64,000 nt of DNA from Lepus europaeus (Eukaryota > Chordata > Mammalia > Lagomorpha > Leporidae). The notes under the pieces were generated by a model. That model was not told where the DNA came from. It ran no database searches and saw only the letters and a program-made list of their open reading frames with translations. A program made the position numbers and the translations under genes. The stretch spans positions 65,453,297 through 65,517,296 of the forward strand of contig NC_084836.1 in the NCBI RefSeq assembly GCF_033115175.1. The letters are read 5' to 3'. The stretch's first letter is position 1. The number at the start of each line of letters is the position of its first letter. Shown in pieces: positions 50,739 to 63,060 of the stretch.

Positions 50739-51267
50739 ATTTATATTAAAGGCTGTACATTTTTTATTGTACAAATATTTGAAATTATTTTTTACAAATA
50801 ATTGAAATTTTTTTTTTGTATTTCATTTAGCTAGTTATGGCAGTCTAGAAATTCAGGGAGAGAGTGTGTTAAACTTAAAGCAGTCTAATTAAAATCAGTT
50901 CAAAGAAAAAATGTAAACCTTTGTAGTTGAAATTCTGTAACAATACAGTGTGACTTATTCCTCAAGCCGGAAGATTTGTTATTGAATTGATGTCAATATG
51001 ATTAAAATAATTACATTACGACCTAATTCTATTTTTATTTTAAGTGAAGAACTAAATTAACAGAAAAAATAAAAGTGCCAGCAAACAATGCATTGGAGAA
51101 ACTTGGGTATAGAAGGTGATGATATGAACTGGGAAAAGCTCTAATTGACCATAATGTGATGTACAAAGAAACTGTAAGAGAAGAAAGCTATTTCTACAGA
51201 TACTTAAGAATTTCATGATTTGACTTCATTGCTTTTTATTGTGTCTTTTTTCTTTGACAAAAACATG
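50739..51267. other. AT-rich region downstream of the OR6C3-like gene
   Basis: A minus-strand AATAAA at 51240-51235 lies about 28 bases past the stop codon and is a possible proximal poly(A) signal. No repeat recognised. Confidence 0.35.
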
Positions 51268-52203
51268 TCATTTGCTTGTGGAAAATAATACTTTCTGCAC
51301 CACGTTTTTGAAGGCTTGCTTGACTTGCTGGTTCCTTAGAGTGTAAATGAATGGGTTCAGCATGGGGGCAACAGAGGTGTTGAGAATAGCTACTCCTTTG
51401 GTCAATGATGCCTTTTCCTTTGCAGAGGGGTTAGCGTACATGAATATACAGCTTCCGTAAGAAATGGAAATGACAATCATGTGAGAGGAGCAAGTGGAGA
51501 AAGCCTTTTTTCTCTGACTGGCAGATGGAATTCTCAGGATGGTCCTGATGATGTACATGTATGATAAAATCACCAATGCCAAAGTGAAGAGCAGAGTAAC
51601 CAAGGCAAAGTAAAAGCCCATTACTTCCAGGAACCAGGTGTCTGAGCAGGACAGTTGTAAGAGGGGAAAGTAGTCGCAGGCAAAGTGATCGATGACGTTG
51701 GAAGCACAGTAATCCAGCTGCAGCAGAAGCATAAGGGGTGGGAAGATGGTCAGGAAGCCACCGACCCAGGCGCACAGCACCAGCAGGGTGCAGAGTCTCC
51801 TGTTCATGATGGTCGTGTAGTGCAGGGGTCTGCAGATGGCCACGTAGCGGTCATAGGACATGGCAGTTAGGATGTAAAACTCCGTCACACCCATGAAAAT
51901 GAAGAAAAAAAGTTGTGCCGCACAGTTGTTATAGGAAATGGTTTTGTCCTTGGTGATAATTGCCCCCAGAAACCTAGGGATACATACAGTTGTGAATGAG
52001 ATTTCCAAGAAAGAGAAGTTCCTGAGGAAGAAATACATGGGTGTCTGCAGATGGGAGTCCACCAGAGTTAGGGTGATGATGGTCAGGTTTCCCATGACGC
52101 TTAATAGATATGTGATCAACAAAAAGATGAAAATCATGATCTGAAGTTTGGGGTCATCAGAAAGACCGAGGAGGACAAACTCTGTGATCGCTGTGTGATT
52201 CAT
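51268..52203 (-). CDS. OR6C3: Olfactory receptor, subfamily 6C, OR6C3-like
   Basis: Intact 311-residue single-exon odorant GPCR. It starts MNHT, one residue shorter at the N-terminus than its neighbours, with a glycosylation site at N2. GN, PMYFFL, the [10 protein letters not shown] block (115-124), three loop-2 cysteines, KAFSTCSSH and PMLNPFIY are all present. The N-terminal [12 protein letters not shown], the PRFLGAII loop, the [13 protein letters not shown] stretch and [12 protein letters not shown] agree with human OR6C3 as I remember it, so this is the best supported ortholog call. DRY is followed by CRPLHY instead of CKPLHY. A long (GA)n tract lies 28 bases before the ATG on the coding strand. 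Confidence 0.95.
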   Translation of the reverse strand: MNHTAITEFVLLGLSDDPKLQIMIFIFLLITYLLSVMGNLTIITLTLVDSHLQTPMYFFLRNFSFLEISFTTVCIPRFLGAIITKDKTISYNNCAAQLFFFIFMGVTEFYILTAMSYDRYVAICRPLHYTTIMNRRLCTLLVLCAWVGGFLTIFPPLMLLLQLDYCASNVIDHFACDYFPLLQLSCSDTWFLEVMGFYFALVTLLFTLALVILSYMYIIRTILRIPSASQRKKAFSTCSSHMIVISISYGSCIFMYANPSAKEKASLTKGVAILNTSVAPMLNPFIYTLRNQQVKQAFKNVVQKVLFSTSK

Positions 52204-52227
52204 CCCCCTCTCCTCTTGCTGTCTCCC

Positions 52228-52231
<4 letters not shown>

Positions 52232-52275
<44 letters not shown>
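52232..52275. repeat. (TC)n microsatellite in the OR6C3-like 5' flank
   Basis: About 44 bases of almost perfect TC repeat, read as GA on the coding strand, next to further TCTCTC words up to 52292. It is not part of a C-SINE. Confidence 0.95.
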
Positions 52276-52278
<3 letters not shown>

Positions 52279-54509
52279 GGTCTCTCTCTCCTTTTATCTT
52301 CTACCAACGATATTTACAGGGAACAATGAACTGGAAGAGATTAAGGATGTCATTCCTCATAACCAGTATCACCATCAGTGACATAGCTCTGGAATATCTT
52401 CTGCAGGGCACAACCATTTCACTTTCACTACCTTCTTTGCATTTTGTTGCATCCATATCTGTGAGAATGGCTTACCTGCCAGTTTTCTTATTTTAAGTCT
52501 ATCAAGAGAAGTTAGAAAATCTTCACACAATAAACCACATCACTGAGAGATGTTAGACAAAATCAATAACTCATCCTACATATCTAATGCATGTAAAACA
52601 TCGTTACCTCTTTTTATTGAAACCATCACATGAATTATGCATTTTCTTTTTCCTAATGTAAACATTAGAGAATATTATCCCCTAAAATAAAAAATAGATA
52701 AAATTAATTCCATCAAAAGAAAACTGAAAATAAAAAAACTAAACAGTTCATTACTCTTTTGTGATAAAAGAAACTAATTAATGATTATCTTAGTGAATAA
52801 AGTATATTTTTATTTTACATTTAATTTATTATTTTTAGTGTTACTATTTGGATCTAATAGTACAGATGATGTGAGTACATACTGTATATGTTATATTTAC
52901 TATAAGATAAATAACAATTATTTCATTTAATGAATAATAAACATATTTGCTAACTCTTGATTTACCTTTTAATTCCAACAAAATCTTTAATGTATGATGT
53001 CTTCTATGACTGGCTAGAGATGTGTATAGACATTTTTATTTTTGAGTTTGAGGGGACAAGTGGTATTTATTTGTCTTTCATTTTGCTCTTAGCACAAGTA
53101 GGAAAAGCAGCTACTTGCCTTAGATTTCAGCATCTCCGCCATTCAGATGGCACCAAAGTGTGCTTTCTGTTCAGACATCGTTCTTCCTGATCCGCTCTCT
53201 TTATGGGGAACTCTTTTATTCCCCAGTAATTTTGTCCCATTGGAGACCACTCATCCTTGTGGACCCACTTATCCATAAGGATATCTAGAAGTGTATACGA
53301 AAAACCTCTTTCCTCTATCTCCACCGAGTCAGTTAACTCCCAATTATTCAAACTCATGCTGGATACGGTCAGCTAAAACCTGAAAGTCCTCTCCTCCTCC
53401 ATGTTGGAGACAAGTTTCCACTGTGAGAAAAGGATTGAGAAATCATTACTTCCTAGCCTGACACTAGCAAAGTACATGCTAACCAAATTTGGCTTTATTT
53501 ATCTCTATTTTATGAATGACTGATGTCAGAAATAAACATAGAAAGTCAGAAACCTTCAGAATATGTGGAAACAGACTACACTCTTTTTCGATAATTTGAT
53601 CAAGGTAGACCTTCAAGAAAGTATTATCTAGAGAGAGAAAGCAGTGGCAATAGTGTACAGTATGAGGACAGCAGCTTAAATCAGGATCTGGCTCCTCAAT
53701 GGTTGTACTCACTTCTCAAATAGTCCACATCTACCTGCTTTGACCTCAAATGATTGAGTCTCCTGAGAGTAAGAAAAAACCTGGGCTGCGTCTCTATGGT
53801 ACTATAGACAGGAGAGATTTCTGGAAGCCATGTTTGGATTTCCCAGCAGCCTCTTTGCTCTTCTCTATGGGGGCTCTCCCTTGAGCTGGCTCCGTTCATC
53901 TTTGTATTTCCTCTGAGGATCTAAAACATTGTCTTCTACAAAATATTTACTTCTGTTAAACACAATTACATAGTATTTCAAGCTTTTTTTAATATTTCAT
54001 GAGTAATAAAAAGTTACATAATCTGCTTTCTTACACAACCAGGACCTTAAATGGAATTGTTTTTTAATTCTCTTTTTGAAATACAAGTTTTTCTACATAT
54101 ATTTTTTGCTGTTTATTCTTAAGTTTTGTTAGGTGCTGAGGTATGAGAAACAAAAGGATATTCCATAATGTTAAGTAGAAAGTTAACTTTTATAATGTAT
54201 ATACTGTGCTCACAACTTCAGAATATGCTGTTATAGAGGTGAACTATTGTAATTCTCATTAAAAATTGTGATATGTAACTGGAATTTAAATTTTGTCCAG
54301 AATCTTGTTCATTTTGACCTTTACATCTACTTATTATCCTTCAACATTCAATTATAAAAACCAGAATAGGAAGAGGTTTAATTTATGTGAAATTCTGGCT
54401 AGTGGATTATAACTATTATCTCTGCTGTTCCTTATGTTTCCCAAATACACATATTTTGACAATAAAATATTTGTAAAAAGATAAAAATAAGATACACAAT
54501 TGTAAAAAC
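52276..54509. other. Upstream region of the OR6C3-like gene and spacer
   Basis: AT-rich, with a less AT-rich block at 53080-53420 and 53690-53920 that I do not recognise. The first exon and promoter of the receptor cannot be placed. Confidence 0.3.
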
Positions 54510-54832
54510 AGGGACTGACTGGCATGGTGCTGTAACGTGGTAAGTCATTTGCCTGTGATGCTGGCATCTATATGGGCACTGGTTCCAGTTCCAGACACTC
54601 TGCTTCCTCTCAGCTCTCTGCTGATACGCCTGGAAAAGCAGTGGGATATGGTCTTAGTGTCTGGGAGCCCTGCTGCCCATGTGGGAGACATGGATGGCGC
54701 TCCGACCTCCTGGCTTTGGCCCAGACCAACCCAAGCTGTTGTGACCATTCGGGGTGTGAACCAGAGGTTCGAAGATTTATCTCTCTCTCACTGTAACTCT
54801 GCCTCAAATAAATAAATAAATATTTTTAAAAA
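54510..54832 (+). mobile_element. Old C-SINE
   Basis: GGGACTGACTGGCATGGTGC head, diverged body, AATAAATAAATATTT tail. Confidence 0.8.
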
Positions 54833-55024
54833 CTAGTAACACATTTTATATATTAGAAATTTTAATACACAATAAATATGATATGTTTTGATACAATAAC
54901 TAAGAGCACACCTTATACATAAAAATAAAATTTACATAATAAAATAATGTCTTATTTAATTTTTCAACTTTATGCGGTATGATTGACAAACAGTCTCTGA
55001 ACTTGAGGTATAGAATATTTGGTT

Positions 55025-55314
55025 GGGGCCAGTGCCATGCTGTAGCAGATAAAGTAGTGCCTGTATGGGCACTGGTTGGAGTCCTGGCTGCTCCTCTTCC
55101 AATCCAGCTCCCTCCTATGGCCTTGGTGGGCCTCTGCACCCACATGGGAGACTGGAAGAAGCTCTAGGCTGCTGGCTTCGGATCGGCACAGCTCCAGCTA
55201 TTGCAGCCAATTGGAGAGATAACCAGCAGATGGAAGACATCTCTCTCTCTCTCTCTGCCTCTCCTTCTCTCTGTGTAACTCTGCCTTTCAAATAAATAAA
55301 TAAATCTTTAAAAA
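55025..55314 (+). mobile_element. Standard C-SINE with a small internal deletion
   Basis: GGGGCCAGTGCCATGCTGTA head to AATAAATAAATCTTT tail; shorter than full length. Confidence 0.88.
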
Positions 55315-55795
55315 AAGGATATTTTGATATATGTTGTGCATCAAATAATAACATAATCATTAAAAGAAAACCCTATCATGGCTGGGATACAAGCTTGTTT
55401 GAAGGTTACTTTACTGGTTCACGTGCACTCAGTAAAGGGGTATTTTGGCAAATGTGGCTGTCCATATTAGGGCATGCCACTTTCATCCACTAAATTCTTA
55501 TTGACACATTTAATGGAAACAATAAAACCAGTGTTATATTTTAACCATAAAATTGCAATTAATAAAGGGCAAGAAATTCTCTCAAGACACTTCATGGAAG
55601 GCAGCTCTGCAGCAGTGGCTCACTTGATTGCATCCTTGTCCTATGATTTCTTTTTGTATTTGAACGTAGAGACTTAATCCAGGTTTAGTTTAGGATTTTT
55701 TTTTTTTTGTAAAGACTATTGCAATATTACTTTTTAGCACCACCATTTTGTTTGGCACTTGTTAATATTTTCTACCTCTTAAAAATCTGCATTTG
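55315..55795. other. AT-rich spacer
   Basis: Nothing recognised. Confidence 0.4.
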
Positions 55796-56118
55796 GGGGG
55801 ACGATGATTTGGCATAATAAATAAAGCCACCACTTGCAATGCTGGCATTGCATATGGGTGGCAGCTTGAGACCTGGCTGCTCCTCTTCCCATCCAGCTCC
55901 CTGCTAATGCACCTGGGAAAGCAACAGAAGATGGCTGATTCTTGGGCCCCTGCACCCATCTGGGAGACCGGGAACAAGCTCCTGGCTCCTGGCTTTGGAG
56001 AGGCCCAGCTCCAGCCATTGTGGACATTTTGGGGGTGAACCAGTTGTTGGAAGATCTCTTTCTATCTCTTTCTGTCCTAACTCTTGCCTCTTGAATAAAT
56101 AAATAAATCTTAAAAATA
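55796..56118 (+). mobile_element. Old C-SINE
   Basis: GGGGGGACGATGATTTGGCA head to AATAAATAAATCTTA tail. Confidence 0.8.
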
Positions 56119-56272
56119 TAGTATTTAAAAAATTTAGAATCTGAGGATCTATTGTGTTTCTTTGTTCAGAGCATATTTTTATGCTTATTTTAAAACATGT
56201 AATTTTAATTTTACATTTATTGGAAAAATTTACTTTGTGATGAAGTCTTTACTTTATAGAAAAATAAAGGCT

Positions 56273-56588
56273 TGGGGGCAGGCATTGTGCACAGTGGGTT
56301 AAGCTGTGGGTGGGGAAGCCCACATCCCACATTGGAGTACCTGGGGTGGAGTCTCGCCTTCAGTGCCATTTCAGTTTACTAGTGCTATATGTCCTGGGAG
56401 GCAGTAGATGCTGGTCCAAGTACTGGCGACCCCACCATGCATGGAGAGATCTAGGTGGAGCTCTTGGCTCCTGGCTGATGCGTGGCCCAGTCCCTACTGT
56501 TGCAAAAAATTGGAGAATGAACCAGTTGATGGAAGACCTCTTTCTCTCTCTTTTTGCTCTAAATAAGTAAAAATAAAGTTTACAAATA
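56273..56588 (+). mobile_element. Old C-SINE
   Basis: GGGGGCAGGCATTGTGCACA head; weak tail with AAATAAGTAAAAATAAAG. Confidence 0.75.
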
Positions 56589-57525
56589 GGATTTGGCTTA
56601 AGTATGTGGTAATTTGGATACATACCCTGTTTTTAACTATTCCAAAAACTGAGGAGATATATCTTTCATATATAAATAGATAACATATATATGCTAATAA
56701 ATATATAGACTTTATATATATTATTACATGATATAAATATATTAAATAAAATATATAACACATATCTCAGGTTTTATACTAGTTTGAACATAAAATATAT
56801 CCAAATAAATATAAATTATAAATATATATTAATATGTTACTGGATCAGAAAGGTACTTACTTTTTACGGAATTACAGAAAATACATTTCTTTCAGATATC
56901 TAAATGTCTATTTCTTCACTATTTTCTACGGCATGTGTGCATGTATTTATTTATGTTTGGATCTGCCCATATATTCACCTATGTATCTAATGAGAGATTG
57001 ATTATAGGATTTAGAAAGAAGGAGTCTATTTATACCTAATGTCTGTAATTCCCTATCAACACATAAATTGAATGAACATACTATATTATATTGAGTTCCA
57101 AGTAATATTTTCTGAATTTTATATGAAATACTTAAAATTTTATTAGTTTGAATGGCATTAAAAAATTTCCCAGAGAAACTGCAAGGCAATGAGACAAATT
57201 TTGTAGAAAAAAATCACAAAATTATATTTTTGTATACAGTAAGTAAACTACATCAATATTTATAAAGTGTCTCCTCCATTCTTCTAGATTATTTTTCTTC
57301 TGAAAAAATCAAACATTCAACTTTATTTGTAGAGCAATTATTTAAGAAGTTGTGATTAAATTGTCAAAATAATGGACAGGTAGAAAAACAGAACAAAATT
57401 TAAATTGGGAGAGAAATCTATTTAACATACATTTGCAAAATGCTAGAAATAAGAAAGAATGAGCAAGGAAGGAGAGAGGTTGAAACTGATTTGATTAGAC
57501 CAACAACTTTTCATATTTGTGTTTT
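56589..57525. other. AT-rich spacer with low-complexity tract
   Basis: 56640-56835 is almost wholly A and T (ATATAT, AAATAT words). No gene or element recognised. Confidence 0.5.
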
Positions 57526-57537
57526 AAAAACTTTCCT

Positions 57538-57862
57538 GGGGTCAGAACTGTGGCGCAGAGGGTTAAAGCCTTGGCATTAAGCACAGATATCCCATATGGG
57601 CCCCAGTTCTAGTCCTGGCTGCTCCTCTTCCGATCCAGCTCTCAGCTATGCCCTGGGAAACCCGTAGAAGATGGCCCAAGTCCTTGGGTCCCTGTACCTG
57701 CGTGGGAGACCAAAGAAGAAGCTCCTGACTCTTGGCTTCAGATGGCACAGCTCCGGCCATTGCGACAATCTGCGGAGTTAACCAGTGGATGGAAGCTCTT
57801 TCTCTCTCTGTCTCTACCTCTCTCTGTAACTCTTTCAAATAAATAAAATAAATATTAAAAAA
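57538..57862 (+). mobile_element. Standard C-SINE
   Basis: Perfect target duplication AAAAACTTTCCT at 57526-57537 and 57863-57874. Confidence 0.9.
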
Positions 57863-57921
57863 AAAAACTTTCCTTCTGAGGAACTCAAAATTCAGAAAAC
57901 CACATTGCATCATGGACTCTT

Positions 57922-58272
57922 TTATTTTTTATTTTTTTTTTATTTTTGACAGGCAGAGTGGACAGTGAGAGAGAGACAGAGAGAAAGGTCTTCCTTTTGC
58001 CGTTGGTTCACCCTCCAATGGCCGCCGCGGTAGCGTGCTGCGGCCGGCGCACCACGCTGTTCCGATGGCAGGAGCCAGGTGCCTATCCTGGTCTCCCATG
58101 GGGTGCAGAGCCCAAACACTTGGGCCATCCTCCACTGCACTCCCTGGCCACAGCAGAGAGCTGGCCTGGAAGAGGGGCAACCGGGACAGGATCGGTGCCC
58201 TGACCGGGACTAGAACCCGGTGTGCCGGCGCCGCAAGGCGGAGGATTAGCCTAGTGAGCCACGGTGCCGGCT
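57922..58272 (-). mobile_element. Young-type C-SINE directly after the OR6C1-like stop codon
   Basis: Perfect 14-bp target duplication CATCATGGACTCTT at 57908-57921 and 58273-58286. The upper copy contains the receptor's last codons and stop; the SINE body begins 2 bp past the stop and is on the same strand as the gene. Confidence 0.94.
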
Positions 58273-58274
58273 CA

Positions 58275-59213
58275 TCATGGACTCTTGAAAAACACACGCT
58301 TCCGGACCACATTCAGGAAGGCCTGCCTAACCTGCTGATTCCTTAGGCTGTAGATAAAGGGGTTCAACATGGGGGCAACCGAGGTGTTTAGCACAGCAAC
58401 ACCTTTGCTCAGGGACGCTCTGTCTGTTGCTGAGGGTTTAATGTACATGAAGATGCAGCTTCCATAAGAGATGGAGATGACAATCATGTGGGAAGAGCAG
58501 GTGGAGAAGGCCTTTGTCCTCTGACTAGTGGAAGGAATCCTCAGAATTGTGGTGATGATGTATGCGTAGGACAGAAATATCAAAGCCAGAGTCAGCATCA
58601 GAGTAAACACAGCCCAGAAAAACCCCATTCTCTCTAGGAGTTTTGTGTCTGAACAAGAAAGTTGCAGCAGGGGAAAATAATCACAGGTGAAATGGTCAAT
58701 AATATTAGATCTGCAGTAGTCCAGGTTTAAGACCAGCAAGAGGGCAGGGAAGATAATGAAGAAGGAAACCAGCCACGAAGACAAGACGAGCAGCGTGCAC
58801 ACTCTGCGATTCATGATGGTCAGGTAGTGCAGGGGTTTGCAGATGGCGAGATACCGGTCATAGGACATGGCGGCCAGCAGGTAAAATTCAGTGACCCCCA
58901 AGAGAATGAAAAAGAATAACTGAGCTATGCAGTCATTAAACGAGATGGTTTTATCTCCTGTCATAATGGTGCTCAGGAACCTGGGTATACTGACAGTTGT
59001 GAATGAAACTTCTAGGAAGGAGAAATTCCTGAGGAAGAAATACATGGGGGTGTGCAGGTGGGAATCCAGCAGGGTGAGGGTGATGATGGTCAGGTTCCCC
59101 ATGATGCTGAGCATGTAGGTGATGAAGAGAAAGACAAAGATGACCACTTGCAGCTTTGGGTCATCTGACAGTCCCAGGAGGATAAACTCTGTGACGGTGG
59201 TAAGGTTTCTCAT
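58275..59213 (-). CDS. OR6C1: Olfactory receptor, subfamily 6C, OR6C1-like
   Basis: Intact 312-residue single-exon odorant GPCR. The frame is open to an upstream ATG at 59261, but a splice acceptor at 59248-59249 would put that ATG in the intron, and MRN at 59213 aligns with the other receptors. Landmarks: N3 glycosylation site (NLT), GN 39-40, PMYFFL 56-61, C95, [10 protein letters not shown] 116-125 (L in place of the usual V), loop-2 cysteines C167, C177 and C187, SY 215-216, KAFSTCSSH 234-242 and PMLNPFIY 281-288. The [15 protein letters not shown] and [10 protein letters not shown] stretches agree with human OR6C1 as I remember it, as does its place beside OR6C3. A young C-SINE starts 2 bp beyond the stop codon, so the transcript's 3' UTR begins with SINE sequence. 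Confidence 0.94.
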   Translation of the reverse strand: MRNLTTVTEFILLGLSDDPKLQVVIFVFLFITYMLSIMGNLTIITLTLLDSHLHTPMYFFLRNFSFLEVSFTTVSIPRFLSTIMTGDKTISFNDCIAQLFFFILLGVTEFYLLAAMSYDRYLAICKPLHYLTIMNRRVCTLLVLSSWLVSFFIIFPALLLVLNLDYCRSNIIDHFTCDYFPLLQLSCSDTKLLERMGFFWAVFTLMLTLALIFLSYAYIITTILRIPSTSQRTKAFSTCSSHMIVISISYGSCIFMYIKPSATDRASLSKGVAVLNTSVAPMLNPFIYSLRNQQVRQAFLNVVRKRVFFKSP

Positions 59214-59247
59214 TCTCCAGTGGCTGAATTTTCCTCCTGCCAGGACT

Positions 59248-59249
59248 CT
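59248..59249 (-). promoter_or_regulatory. Predicted splice acceptor of the OR6C1-like coding exon
   Basis: The minus strand reads TGTGCTTTCCCTTAG, then a 34-base leader to the ATG at 59213. It decides the start against the upstream in-frame ATG at 59261. Confidence 0.65.
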
Positions 59250-59510
59250 AAGGGAAAGCACAAGAACATTGAGCTGTAGATCGGTAAACAGTCATGTATG
59301 CTGAAATAGTATGCCATTGCCACCTTCAGGAGAAATTTAAAGCCACATGATCACAACAGCACAGGCTTTATTTTCCTCTGTTTTACAGCTGAAAACTCTT
59401 TAGTTGTGGCAAGTTAAGAAATAGCACGGTGTCATACAACTTGAAGCATGTAGAACACTTCGAAGGCAGGGATTTTTACCCAGACTTTGCTGATTCTAAA
59501 TAATATCTGT

Positions 59511-59777
59511 AGCACCAGCGCCACGGCTTACTAGGCTAATCCTCTGCCTGTGGCACCTGCACCAAGGATACTAGTCCTGGGTGGTACGCCGGATTCTGTC
59601 CAGGTTGCTCCTCTTCCAGTCCAGCTCTCTGCTGTGGCCTGGGAAGGCAGTGGAGGATGGCCCAAGTGCTTGGGCCCTGCATGGGAGACCAGGAGAAGCA
59701 CCTGGCTCCTGGCTTCGGATTGGCACAGTGTGCCGGCTGTAGCGGCCATTTTGGGGGTGAACCAACAGAAAAGGAAG

Positions 59778-59816
<39 letters not shown>

Positions 59817-59836
59817 ACTCTGCCTGTCAAAAAAAA
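59511..59836 (+). mobile_element. Young-type C-SINE
   Basis: Perfect 13-bp target duplication AAATAATATCTGT at 59498-59510 and 59837-59849. Confidence 0.92.
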
Positions 59837-59849
59837 AAATAATATCTGT

Positions 59850-61418
59850 TGCCTCATAGACACATCACCAAGTCTCCTACCAATGAGAATCACCTTTGGG
59901 TCATTTCTTGATGTGTAACACAAGTTTCCCTTTACAAAAGTTGCATTTCATGAAGAATTCAAAAAATGGGAGAGATGTCTTATTATTTTAGGGACTGGTT
60001 TGTCTTTCGCTGTCTATCAACATTTATCACACTTAGCTTTTCCAACTCCTACTCTGTCTCATGGAGGTCACAAGTCCTGAAGCCACTGCCATGAGACACC
60101 TTGAATGTCAGGGTTAGAAGAGAAAGGAGTAGAAAATTATGTTAACTGGAAGGGCTGAAAACCTAGGGCCATTGCATGTGAAATCTTTGCTAGATATCAG
60201 GGAATTTCAACCTGCCTATGTCATTGTCATGATCTTTCCTCCTATGCAAACCACTCTGCTTTCTAGTTAAAGTAACAGATAGTATAAATAGTATTTTAAT
60301 GTATGGTAATATTTGAGATAATAATGTTTGAGATTAGCTAGAGTGATAAAGTATTATCCTGGAACAAAATGAAATGCTCATTTTCATTATTCTAAGTAGT
60401 AGTTTAATTTTTATCTTTGTTAATAAGGCTCAGATGATATTGCCATGGATCCATCCATAGGAAAGAGTGAGAAAATCTGGCTTTGAATCCACTTACTAAG
60501 CCTGAAAATCACTGAATCTTCTGTGATTGCTTTGTTCATCCATCAATTCACAGTTGCCTCCCCTGTACACAAGTCTATCTCGCTGGATCATTGTGAGAAC
60601 TTAATAAATTAATATATCTGACGCAGTTATAAAAATGTTTAACATATGGTGAAGGCTCTATAGGGTTTGACTCTGGAGAAAATGGTCTCTAACCAATGAA
60701 TGGAAAACCCTTGGGATTAGGATCACACTGTGTGTGAAAGGTTTGGTCTAGAATCAACAGTAATCAATAGATTAAGACCAAGAGTCACATAAGAACAACA
60801 GCAAAATAGGGTAGGAATTACCTGTTTGGCCAGCACATGTTAGAATGTAGTCAGATGAAATTAGCTTTGTTCTCCTACCTTTCTACATGGTGCCAATATC
60901 TCCATTTTGTGCTCTCAGCCAGTTTCCGTCTGTCACCACCACCACCACTAACACACACACACACACACAGTCACATACCCATGTGCAACTTCTCCCATCT
61001 TCAGCCAGAATTTGATCAGGGCATTTGAGGCAGTTTAAATATCTATAGCATCTCAATATTACTATCCAAGACCAGTTTGTTTCTCCACTACTTTTTGGTG
61101 TAACCTTCCTAAAAGTCATCATAAAGTCTGTAGTACTTGTGAAAAAACTGACGCCTCTAACACTGGGAATTGGTACATTGCAGTGCCACTCCAAATCGCC
61201 CCATCCTTATTTCCACAACAACACTAGGTATAAGATCCAGTGTGCAAATTCCCTAAGAACCTCATACTCATCAGTCCCAAACTGAGACTATGCTGACATA
61301 CTTTGTAAACTACTCTGTTACTGTGTCTTTCCAAAGTTTCAGACAGGATCTGATCAAAGCTATTTTACAATAATCCAGTGCATCATGTAATTAAAGTTGG
61401 TTTTAAAGACACATTTGT
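59850..61418. other. Spacer upstream of the OR6C1-like gene
   Basis: No gene or transposon recognised; it holds the (CA)n tract at 60950-60969. A promoter or first exon for the OR6C1-like gene could lie here. Confidence 0.35.
60950..60969. repeat. (CA)n microsatellite
   Basis: About ten perfect CA units after a short (CAC)n run. Confidence 0.9.
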
Positions 61419-61762
61419 CCGGGTGGGCATTGTGGCACGGTGGGGTAAGTCAGCCCTTAGGACACCTGTGTAACAAGTAGAGTGTTGGTTGAGTTCTAGC
61501 TGCTCTGCTGCTGATGCAGCTTTCAGCTGATGTGCCTGGGAAGGCAGTGGATGATGTCCCAATTACATGGTTCCCTGCCACCTGCACTGGAGACTCAGAT
61601 GGAGTTCCCAGTTCCTGGCTTCATCCTGACACAGCCCTGGTTGACATGGGCATTGGAGAGTGAACCAGAGATGGAAGATATCTCTTTGTCTCTCCCTTTC
61701 TCTCTGTCACTCTGCTTTTCAATACATACATACATACATAAATAACTCTTTATAAAAAGAGA
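61419..61762 (+). mobile_element. Old C-SINE with a (CATA)n tail
   Basis: GGGTGGGCATTGTGGCACGG head; the tail has become ACATACATACATACATAAAT. Confidence 0.8.
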
Positions 61763-61949
61763 GACACTTGTTTATTTAAATAATACTGAATTTGTTGTTG
61801 TGTCACATGCAGTCACTAGGAGCAGTTCTCTGGTTCTTAATTTTTTAATGTTATATTCTAGCTTGGATTACTTAAGTGTTATGAGATATATTATTCTGCA
61901 TTAATTTCATTATAAAATATGTTTATATGCTTGGATCTAATTCCTGTTA

Positions 61950-62298
61950 TTAAGCCCAGGAGGTAAAGCCACCATCTGCCATGTCAGTATCCCATAAGGA
62001 TGTCAGTTAGTGTAGTGGCTGTTCCACTTTCTATTTAGCTCCCTGCACATGTGCCTGGGAAAGCCATGGATGGAAGATAGTCTAAATCCTTGGGCCTCTG
62101 CACCATGTGGGAGACCCAGAAGAAGTTCCTGGCTCCTGGTTTCAGCCCAACCCAACTCTGGCCATCCTGTCCATTTGGGGAATAAACCAGCTTGTGGAAG
62201 ATTCTCTCTCTCTCTCTCTCTCTCTCCCTCCCTCTGTTTTTCTCTGTCTTTGTAAACTATATCTTTTGAATAAATAAGTCCTTAAAAATAAATAAGTA
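61950..62298 (+). mobile_element. Old C-SINE, head incomplete
   Basis: 'ggaggtaaagccaccatctg' start, core and (TC)n tract at 62203-62226; tail AATAAATAAGTAAA. Confidence 0.75.
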
Positions 62299-62733
62299 AA
62301 TTACTTTCCTTGAAGTTCTTTACAATTCAACCTCTTAATTCACTTTACTCCAGCTCTAGCAACATCACTCTTACCATATCAGAGTTTGTTACTCATTAAA
62401 AGAACAGCTTATGCATAATTCTTTGACGTCACAAGGGGTTCTCTCAGCAAATAGACAACATTTGTTTTCAATCTCAAGATAAAATTTCTGTATTATTCTT
62501 CTAAAATATTGGAATAAGGATAAACATTTAAATTCTAAATATTACATGAAATATTTGCTTTAACTTCATAATTAAACAACAATACATTTCTGGCACTCTT
62601 ACATAGACCTGACTCAGGGCCATGATACAAAAATTTCTTTGAGAATGTTGGTCAGTATGGATGATGCAAAGATTACTCATGAGAATCCATTTACATCTGG
62701 AAGAGTTTTTTTTTTTTTTTAATTGATATTATT
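62299..62733. other. AT-rich spacer
   Basis: Nothing recognised; a T run at 62706-62720. Confidence 0.4.
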
Positions 62734-63060
62734 GGGGCCGGTGCTGTAGTGCAGTGGGTTAACGTCCTGGCCTGAAGCGCCAGCATCCCATCTGGCCACC
62801 GATTTGAGAGGTGGCTACTCCACTTCAGATCCAGCTCTCTGCTATGGCCTGAGAAAGCAGTAGAAGATGGTTCAAGTCCATGGGCCCCTGCACCCACATG
62901 GAGACCTGGAAGAAGCTCCTCACTCCTGGCTTTGGATGGGCTCAGCTCTGGCTGTTGCGGCTAATTGGGGAGTGAACAAGCAGATGGAAGACCTGTCTCT
63001 CTCTGCCTCTCCTCCCTCAATGTATAACTCTGACTTTCAAGTAAATAAATAAATGTTCAA
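62734..63060 (+). mobile_element. Standard C-SINE
   Basis: GGGGCCGGTGCTGTAGTGCA head to AATAAATAAATGTTC tail. Confidence 0.9.

Noticed and set aside
59214-59261. Longer N-terminus for the OR6C1-like gene (ATG at 59261)
   Set aside because: A splice acceptor lies between it and MRN, and no related receptor has such an extension.
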